In this document: positions 5,602 through 10,538 of the stretch, one piece after another
Position numbering within the stretch: position 1 is the stretch's first letter
Layout of the letters: each line of letters begins with the position of its first letter
From: Methanosarcinales archaeon
GTDB lineage: Archaea; Halobacteriota; Methanosarcinia; Methanosarcinales; Methanocomedenaceae
Assembly: GCA_030614485.1 (NCBI GenBank)
Contig: JAUWTY010000023.1
Span: 1-10,538 of the forward strand
Reading direction: 5' to 3'
Length of the DNA stretch: 10,538 bases
The notes under the pieces: model-generated
Database searches by the model: none
Seen by the model: the letters and a program-made list of their open reading frames with translations, nothing else
What the model was told of the DNA's origin: nothing
Made by a program: the position numbers and the translations under genes

Positions 5602-7926
5602 ATGGAAACATCCATCAGTAAAAGATTTGCATTTGCATTTTTAGTGATAACTTTTACTTCTTTTTTCATCGCTGGTGGGATGGGGGTGTACCTATTCAAT
5701 AATATGGTGCAAACCACCATCCAGAATGAAATTGGACATGATCTGGATGCGGCTGATGTTATATTCCAGACCCAGTTAACTAATACAGAGGAGATTGTAA
5801 AGTATTCATCTGGTTATTCACGTATACGTGATAATCTCATCAACAATGATTCTGCCGCCCTTCGCCAGGGACTTTTTGACATATACAATGAACGTTTCAA
5901 CGATACGATTGACATTCTTACGGTTACTGACAAGCATGGGGTGGTGATTGCCAGGGCCAGGAATCCTGCAGTGTTTGGTGATTCTGTAATAGATAACAGT
6001 CTTATCCAGCAGGCATTGACGGGTGAAACTATATCATCCACTGAAATAATGACACGTGGTGGACTGCTAAAGGAGAGTGAATTACTGGCCGTACAGGCAT
6101 ACATGGAATTCACACCCACACCCAAAGCAAAACCCAGACCTGATACAAATTCAACCTCTGGTATGGTATTGATGGCAGCTACACCCATATTTGACTATGA
6201 AGGTAATTTGGCTGGTGTGTTGTACGGGGCCAACCTGATAAACAGGGATTTCGCGATCGTTGACATAATAAAGGATGCTTTATTCAAAAACGTAGAATAT
6301 GACGGCAGGGATGTAGGCACTGTTACTATCTTCCAGGAAGATTTCAGGATATCAACCAATGTCTTCACAGATTCTGGGGAAAGGGCCATAACCACCAGGG
6401 TGTCACAGGAAGTCAATGAGGCGGTGCTGGAGAGGGGAGAGTCCTGGAATAGTAGAGCTTTTGTGGTGAATGCCTGGTATGTTACTGCTTATAAACCGAT
6501 ACGCAATTTTGATGGCGATATTATAGGTATAATGTACGTGGGCATACTTGAGCAGCCGTATATCGATGCAGGATATAAGATACTATGGGCATATCTTGGT
6601 TTTCTTTTTTTAGGTTTTGTATCTTCTATGTTTATCGCACGCTATTTTACCAAGTCCATCATCAGCCCGATTAAAAAATTAATTGAAGGGACTGAAGCAA
6701 TAGCAAAAGGGGAGTTTAAAGGTATAGATGTAATCACACATGATGAAATTGGAGAACTCGCCAATGCATTTAATGACATGGATGCAAAATTGCAGAATAC
6801 AATGGCTGACCTTATTTCATCCAGGAATGAGATTGAAGCCATATTTGAGAGCATCAGTGATGTTGCCAGCGCCCAGGATATGGATATGAAAATCACCTTT
6901 GCAAATAGATTGGCAAAAGACATGTATGGTGATGATATAATCGGACAATTTTGTTATAATGTATATGAAGGAAAAAGTGAGGTATGTGATGACTGCCCTG
7001 CGACTTCATTACTGGAGACTGGAGGTGTCGTACGAACGATTCATTCTAAATATGATAATGAAGGTGTGCAGTCTCATATTGAGACAACCGGTTCACCTTT
7101 GAAAGATGAGCAAGGCAATATTTCAGGTATGGTGATGATACGCAGGGATGTTACTGAGCAAAAGACACTTGAGAACGAATTAAGAGTGTCATATGTTAAC
7201 CTTGAGACGGCTTATGAAGAACTCAAACAACTTGACAAGATGAAATCAGAATTAGTTGCAAATATATCTCATGAAATACGCACGCCATTGACATCTATCA
7301 GGGGATATACTGAACTGATGCTGGACGGTACATTAGGCCAAACTACAAATCAGCAGCTTAAAGGCATGAAAGTGGTGCTTAGAAATGTGGATAGATTAAC
7401 CCGAATGATATCGAATGTGCTGGATCTGTCCAAGTTTGACCAGCAGGAACGAGTGGTCAAAGAAGTTGGATTGAAGGAGATTATTAAGCACGCTGTCGAT
7501 GATTTTGAGAATGAAATACCTTATAAGAGTATCGGTATAACAGTTGATGTGTCAGATAACCTGATACTGGAGTGTGATGCTGATGCACTGGAGCAGGTGT
7601 TTATTAATCTGCTGGGAAATGCTATAAAATTCACAGATAAAGGCGGTAGTGTATCGATACAGGCATATTACGAGGATGAACATCACATCCATATAGAAGT
7701 TATTGATACCGGGGTTGGGATTCCAGAGGATAAATTTGAGCTTGTGTTTGATAGGTTTTACCAGATAGATGCCAGTTCCACCCGAAAGTATGGGGGTACT
7801 GGTCTGGGACTTGCCATAACTAAGAAGATAGTGGAATGGCATAAAGGAACCATATGGGTGCGGAACAATCCGAACGGTAGCAGTGGAAGTGTTTTCCATA
7901 TTATTCTGCCAAGAAAGCATAATTAA
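5602..7926 (+). CDS. Sensor histidine kinase: Cache-type extracytoplasmic domain, HAMP, PAS, HisKA, HATPase
   Basis: A 774-residue membrane kinase. Order of parts: TM1 about 11-33; an extracytoplasmic region about 34-325 of Cache type, a ligand-binding fold; TM2 about 326-347; HAMP about 348-400, including the DEIGELANAF stretch; a linker; PAS about 408-520 ending in the usual VMIRRDVTEQ; a coiled coil; HisKA with ISHEIRTPL (phospho-acceptor H557); and a HATPase domain with N-box N673, DTGVG (702-706) and GGTGLGL (731-737). All catalytic motifs are intact. The PAS has Cys451, Cys462 and Cys465 (C-X10-C-X2-C), a pattern known in some PAS domains that might bind a metal or respond to redox. ATG 5602 is preferred, with GGGTGGG immediately upstream; GTG 5593 would add three residues. 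The response regulator 63 bases downstream is the likely partner. The ligand is unknown. Confidence 0.95.
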   Translation: METSISKRFAFAFLVITFTSFFIAGGMGVYLFNNMVQTTIQNEIGHDLDAADVIFQTQLTNTEEIVKYSSGYSRIRDNLINNDSAALRQGLFDIYNERFNDTIDILTVTDKHGVVIARARNPAVFGDSVIDNSLIQQALTGETISSTEIMTRGGLLKESELLAVQAYMEFTPTPKAKPRPDTNSTSGMVLMAATPIFDYEGNLAGVLYGANLINRDFAIVDIIKDALFKNVEYDGRDVGTVTIFQEDFRISTNVFTDSGERAITTRVSQEVNEAVLERGESWNSRAFVVNAWYVTAYKPIRNFDGDIIGIMYVGILEQPYIDAGYKILWAYLGFLFLGFVSSMFIARYFTKSIISPIKKLIEGTEAIAKGEFKGIDVITHDEIGELANAFNDMDAKLQNTMADLISSRNEIEAIFESISDVASAQDMDMKITFANRLAKDMYGDDIIGQFCYNVYEGKSEVCDDCPATSLLETGGVVRTIHSKYDNEGVQSHIETTGSPLKDEQGNISGMVMIRRDVTEQKTLENELRVSYVNLETAYEELKQLDKMKSELVANISHEIRTPLTSIRGYTELMLDGTLGQTTNQQLKGMKVVLRNVDRLTRMISNVLDLSKFDQQERVVKEVGLKEIIKHAVDDFENEIPYKSIGITVDVSDNLILECDADALEQVFINLLGNAIKFTDKGGSVSIQAYYEDEHHIHIEVIDTGVGIPEDKFELVFDRFYQIDASSTRKYGGTGLGLAITKKIVEWHKGTIWVRNNPNGSSGSVFHIILPRKHN

Positions 7927-7939
7927 TGAAATATATAGC

Positions 7940-7947
7940 TATAAATA
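7940..7947 (+). promoter_or_regulatory. TATA box of the response regulator gene
   Basis: TATAAATA at 7940-7947 lies 43-50 bases before the TTG start, predicting transcription start near 7970. An adjoining 10-base palindrome TATAGCTATA (7934-7943) overlaps the box. The regulator can therefore probably be transcribed independently of the kinase. Confidence 0.55.
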
Positions 7948-7975
7948 ATATGAACTTAAGAAATAGATATAAACC

Positions 7976-7982
7976 GGAGGAG
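7976..7982 (+). promoter_or_regulatory. Strong ribosome binding site fixing a TTG start
   Basis: GGAGGAG ends seven bases before TTG 7990. It is the strongest such site in the window and settles TTG as the start. The frame immediately reads MAKILVVDDE, the canonical receiver N-terminus. Confidence 0.8.
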
Positions 7983-7989
7983 AATTTTT

Positions 7990-8358
7990 TTGGCAAAGAT
8001 ACTGGTAGTGGACGATGAACCTGATACGGTAGACCTTGTAAAACTTGTCCTGGAAACTGAAGGATATCAAACCTCTGTTGCATACAACGGAGAGGAAGCC
8101 CTTGAGATGATCAAGATTGATAAGCCGGATCTTGTGTTACTTGACATCATGATGCCAAAAATGGATGGTTGGGCCATCAGAAAGAAGATTATTGATAATG
8201 AAGAGACCAGGGACATACCTATTGTCATGTTAACTGCTAAAGCCCAGCCGATTGATAAGATGATTGGGCTGCATGTAATAGGTGTAACAGATTATATTAC
8301 CAAGCCTTTCGGCCGCCAGGAACTCATTGATAGTGTGAAAAAGGCTATTGGGGAGTAG
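7990..8358 (+). CDS. Receiver-only response regulator (CheY/Spo0F-like)
   Basis: A 122-residue receiver domain without an output domain. The acidic pocket D8-D9, phosphorylation site D52 in LLDIMMPKMDG, the switch residue T82 in MLTAKA and the conserved K105 in TKPFG are all present, so it should accept phosphate from a histidine kinase. The start is TTG at 7990, fixed by GGAGGAG seven bases upstream. It lies 63 bases after the histidine kinase, its probable partner, and has its own TATA box near 7943. Without a DNA-binding domain it must act by protein contact, for example on a downstream phosphotransfer protein, the KaiC-like ATPase or a transcription factor elsewhere. These targets are inference. 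No further signalling gene follows; the next gene is tyrosyl-tRNA synthetase under its own promoter. Confidence 0.96.
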   Translation: MAKILVVDDEPDTVDLVKLVLETEGYQTSVAYNGEEALEMIKIDKPDLVLLDIMMPKMDGWAIRKKIIDNEETRDIPIVMLTAKAQPIDKMIGLHVIGVTDYITKPFGRQELIDSVKKAIGE

Positions 8359-8368
8359 GTGCAATACA

Positions 8369-8374
8369 TTTTTT
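8369..8374 (+). terminator. T-run after the response regulator gene
   Basis: Six T at 8369-8374, about ten bases after the stop. Archaeal polymerase often stops at such tracts without a hairpin. No stem precedes it, so support is slight. Confidence 0.3.
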
Positions 8375-8395
8375 GCTGGCGCTGGCTGTAGATAT

Positions 8396-8404
8396 ATTTA
8401 TATT
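8396..8404 (+). promoter_or_regulatory. TATA box of the tyrosyl-tRNA synthetase gene
   Basis: ATTTATATT at 8396-8404, within the AT-rich stretch 8391-8412, lies about 50 bases before ATG 8450. It would start transcription near 8427, just upstream of the AGGTGG at 8434-8439. Confidence 0.5.
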
Positions 8405-8449
8405 ATCTAAAATAGTGTACTCTGGAATCTACCAGGTGGTTGAACAGTT

Positions 8450-9415
8450 ATGGATAGAGTCTCACTTATTAAGCGCAACACTGAAGAGATTGTAACACAG
8501 GAAGAACTTGAAGCTCTTATTGAATCTAAAGAAGCTCCTACTGCTTATGTAGGATATGAACCCAGTGGTAAAATTCATATGGGCCATGTCCTGACCGTAA
8601 ACAAACTTATTGACCTGCAAAACGCAGGTTTCAAGGTAACTGTACTGCTTGCGGATGTCCATGCATACCTGAACGAAAAGGGAACCATGGAAGAGGTAAA
8701 GAAGATTGCTGATTTTAACAAAGAGTGTTTTATTGCGTTGGGTCTGGATGAGGAAAAAACCAATTACGTTTATGGTTCTGATTACCAGCTTGAACCTGAT
8801 TACATGTTGAACGTGCTGAAACTGGCCAGGGCAACTACCTTGAACCGTGCCAAACGGAGTATGGACGAGGTGAGCCGTAATGCTGACAACCCCATGGTGT
8901 CCCAGATGGTCTATCCCCTGATGCAGGCAGTGGACATTGCTTTGCTGGGTGTGGATGTGGCGGTTGGCGGTATTGACCAGCGCAAGATACACATGCTTGC
9001 AAGGGAAGGATTACCAGGATTGGGGTACAAAGCACCTATCTGTATCCATACACCTATCCTGCTGGGACTGGACGGTAAGAAGATGTCTTCGTCTTCAAAT
9101 AATTTCATTTCCATGGATGATACTGAGAAAGCGTTAAAGAAGAAGGTCAATAAGGCGTTTTGTCCCGAGGGTGATATTGTGGATAACCCGGTGCTTGCAC
9201 TATTCAGGTACCATATCATACCAAGGTACGAGGAGATTATTATCCAGCGGCCTGAAAAGTATGGCGGTGACCTGCATTATGAGTCCTATGAGGAGATGGA
9301 AGCTGCCTTTGCATCAAAGGAACTTCACCCAATGGACCTTAAAGCAGGTGCAGCAGATTACATGAACAGGATACTTGAGCCTGTGCGTGAGAAGATGTTT
9401 TCCGATTCTAATTGA
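8450..9415 (+). CDS. tyrS: Tyrosyl-tRNA synthetase, archaeal type
   Basis: A 321-residue class I enzyme that charges tRNA-Tyr with tyrosine using ATP in the cytoplasm. It matches the compact archaeal form and aligns along its full length with my memory of the Methanocaldococcus jannaschii enzyme. The HIGH motif is HMGH at 43-46 and the KMSKS motif is KMSSS at 211-215. Tyrosine-pocket residues are visible: Y33, then Y155, Q159 and D162 in MVYPLMQAVD, and Q177 in GGIDQRKIHML. The C-terminal HPMDLK segment is also typical. The start is ATG 8450, with AGGTGG at 8434-8439 ten bases upstream and a TATA box near 8400, so the gene has its own promoter and is probably not part of the upstream signalling operon. 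The gene ends before a terminator shared with the convergent pyrophosphatase. Nothing is unusual. Confidence 0.98.
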   Translation: MDRVSLIKRNTEEIVTQEELEALIESKEAPTAYVGYEPSGKIHMGHVLTVNKLIDLQNAGFKVTVLLADVHAYLNEKGTMEEVKKIADFNKECFIALGLDEEKTNYVYGSDYQLEPDYMLNVLKLARATTLNRAKRSMDEVSRNADNPMVSQMVYPLMQAVDIALLGVDVAVGGIDQRKIHMLAREGLPGLGYKAPICIHTPILLGLDGKKMSSSSNNFISMDDTEKALKKKVNKAFCPEGDIVDNPVLALFRYHIIPRYEEIIIQRPEKYGGDLHYESYEEMEAAFASKELHPMDLKAGAADYMNRILEPVREKMFSDSN

Positions 9416-9421
9416 AATCAG

Positions 9422-9460
9422 GTTTTTTTTAAAAAAAGGTGGAAGGCAAATGGCCTTCCT
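9422..9460. terminator. Bidirectional terminator between convergent genes
   Basis: GGAAGGC (9441-9447) and GCCTTCC (9453-9459) form a perfect 7-base stem with a 5-base loop. On the minus strand the stem is followed by seven T (complement of 9431-9437), a classic arrangement for stopping the pyrophosphatase transcript. On the plus strand eight T at 9423-9430 directly follow tyrS and can act as a T-tract stop. Confidence 0.75.
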
Positions 9461-9477
9461 AAAATCTTATTCAATAT

Positions 9478-10538
9478 TTAGAACAGCCCGGAATTTATAA
9501 ACATGCCAGAGAACAGAATTGCGATCATGTTCACTACCTTGATAAGGGCATTCAGTGCCGGGCCTGAAGTATCCTTGAACGGGTCACCCACTGTATCGCC
9601 TACCACAGCCGCTTTGTGAGCCTCAGAGCCCTTGCCGCCGTATGCACCGTCCTCGATGTACTTTTTGGCATTATCCCATGCGCCGCCGCCATTTGACATC
9701 ATAAGTGCCATCAACAGGCCCACTACAATAATGCCGATAAGCAGACCGGCCAGTGCTTCTTTGCCCAATAGCATTCCAACAGCCAGAGGTACACCGATGG
9801 CCATCACGCCCGGGAGTGCCATTTCCCTTATGGCGGCCCTGGTCACGATGTCCACGCACTTGCCGTATTCAGGTTTTGCCGTGCCTTCCATGATGCCGGG
9901 TATCTCCCTGAACTGCCGCCTGACCTCGTTGACAATTTCAAAAGCGGCCTTACCCACCGCTTTCATGGTTACCGCACTGAACAAAAATGGCAGCAGTCCG
10001 CCAATGAACAGACCAACCACCACAAGCGGATTGGAAAGACTTAATAATTCCGGATTTTCCATTAATCCTACTTTATGCGTATAATCTGCAAATAAGGCCA
10101 TTGCGCCCAATCCGGCAGAACCGATGGCATATCCCTTGGTCACTGCCTTGGTGGTGTTGCCCACACTGTCTAAGGCGTCAGTGATCTTCCTGGTTTTTTC
10201 CGGCAGGTTCGCCATCTCAGCAATGCCGCCTGCATTATCCGTAATCGGACCGTATGAATCAAGGGCAACGATTATGCCTGTGGTGGAGAGCATGGCAGCC
10301 GCTGCGATTGCGATACTATAAAGACCGATGATTTCCTGTCCTGGAACAAAGCCTCCGCCAACATAGTACGCTCCCAGAATTCCAAAGGCTATCACGAGCA
10401 CAGGTACGAATGTACTTTCAAGACCTACAGACATACCGGTGATGATATTGGTTCCGGCTCCGGTCTGTGAGGAAGCTGCGATAGATTTCACAGGCCTGTA
10501 TGAAACAGATGTGTAATACTCAGTGATCACTACCATCA
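9478..10538 (-). CDS. hppA: Membrane-bound pyrophosphatase (ion pump), C-terminal part, truncated at the window edge
   Basis: About 352 C-terminal residues of a membrane-integral pyrophosphatase, which couples hydrolysis of pyrophosphate to pumping of H+ or Na+ across the cell membrane. Recognisable family segments are TEYYTS near the fragment's start, [16 protein letters not shown] in the middle, and [17 protein letters not shown] near the end, which carries the pyrophosphate- and Mg-binding acidic residues. Several long hydrophobic helices lie between them. The stretch [10 protein letters not shown] has Lys at the position that is Ala in potassium-dependent enzymes, and Thr three residues later. 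Together these mark the potassium-independent class, normally proton pumps. The Glu that helps to decide H+ versus Na+ lies outside the window, as do the start and promoter. The gene converges on tyrS across a shared hairpin terminator. The first Met visible in the fragment (10534-10536) is internal, not the start. Confidence 0.97.
   Translation of the reverse strand, partial: MVVITEYYTSVSYRPVKSIAASSQTGAGTNIITGMSVGLESTFVPVLVIAFGILGAYYVGGGFVPGQEIIGLYSIAIAAAAMLSTTGIIVALDSYGPITDNAGGIAEMANLPEKTRKITDALDSVGNTTKAVTKGYAIGSAGLGAMALFADYTHKVGLMENPELLSLSNPLVVVGLFIGGLLPFLFSAVTMKAVGKAAFEIVNEVRRQFREIPGIMEGTAKPEYGKCVDIVTRAAIREMALPGVMAIGVPLAVGMLLGKEALAGLLIGIIVVGLLMALMMSNGGGAWDNAKKYIEDGAYGGKGSEAHKAAVVGDTVGDPFKDTSGPALNALIKVVNMIAILFSGMFINSGLF

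Noticed and set aside
8462..8992. Long minus-strand open frame (176 codons) opposite tyrS
   Set aside because: It lies entirely within a confidently identified gene on the other strand and has no family motif or promoter.
9632..10084. Plus-strand open frame (150 codons) opposite the pyrophosphatase
   Set aside because: It is antisense to conserved pyrophosphatase motifs, with a Ser/Pro/Met-rich composition typical of a shadow frame.

Overview
The window looks like a chromosomal segment of a euryarchaeon, most likely from the Methanosarcinales or a related methanogenic or methane-oxidising lineage. This rests on an archaeal-type tyrosyl-tRNA synthetase, a CitG-like protein next to a DUF447 protein, a stand-alone LigD-type 3'-phosphoesterase, Roadblock/LC7 and KaiC-like signalling proteins, AT-rich TATA-type promoters with short leaders, and GGTG-type ribosome binding sites that often precede TTG or GTG starts. 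The lineage is an inference. There are no rRNA or tRNA genes and no CRISPR array. No intact mobile element was recognised.

Layout. (1) Bases 1-883 hold the 3' part of an endonuclease III gene, overlapping a LigD-like 3'-phosphoesterase gene by four bases. Together they form a small DNA-repair operon. (2) Bases 884-1542 are largely non-coding. They contain a possible frameshifted small reading frame, a GC-rich island with a dispersed-type GCAGAGG repeat, and then a sharply AT-rich promoter. (3) Bases 1543-3026 encode a CitG-like phosphoribosyl-transfer protein and a DUF447 flavin-reductase-like protein, overlapping at TTGA. (4) Bases 3131-8358 are a signalling cluster on one strand: Roadblock/LC7 protein, two-domain KaiC-like ATPase, two small three-helix membrane proteins, a large Cache-HAMP-PAS histidine kinase, and a receiver-only response regulator that also has its own promoter. 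(5) Bases 8450-9415 encode tyrosyl-tRNA synthetase. (6) A shared terminator separates it from a convergent gene at 9478-10538 on the minus strand, the C-terminal part of a membrane pyrophosphatase that carries the K+-independent signature.

How the genes may work together. The most interesting part is the signalling cluster. A KaiC-type ATPase, a putative small-GTPase-linked Roadblock protein, two unknown membrane proteins and a complete His-Asp pair lie in almost gapless order. That resembles, in components only, the cyanobacterial arrangement in which KaiC output passes through a histidine kinase to a response regulator. The first KaiC domain has lost the paired glutamates of the active site. 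The second keeps them, together with part of the autophosphorylation-site pattern of cyanobacterial KaiC. An 11-base inverted repeat surrounds the presumed promoter of the cluster. The pathway itself is inferred; only the gene content and motifs are directly visible.
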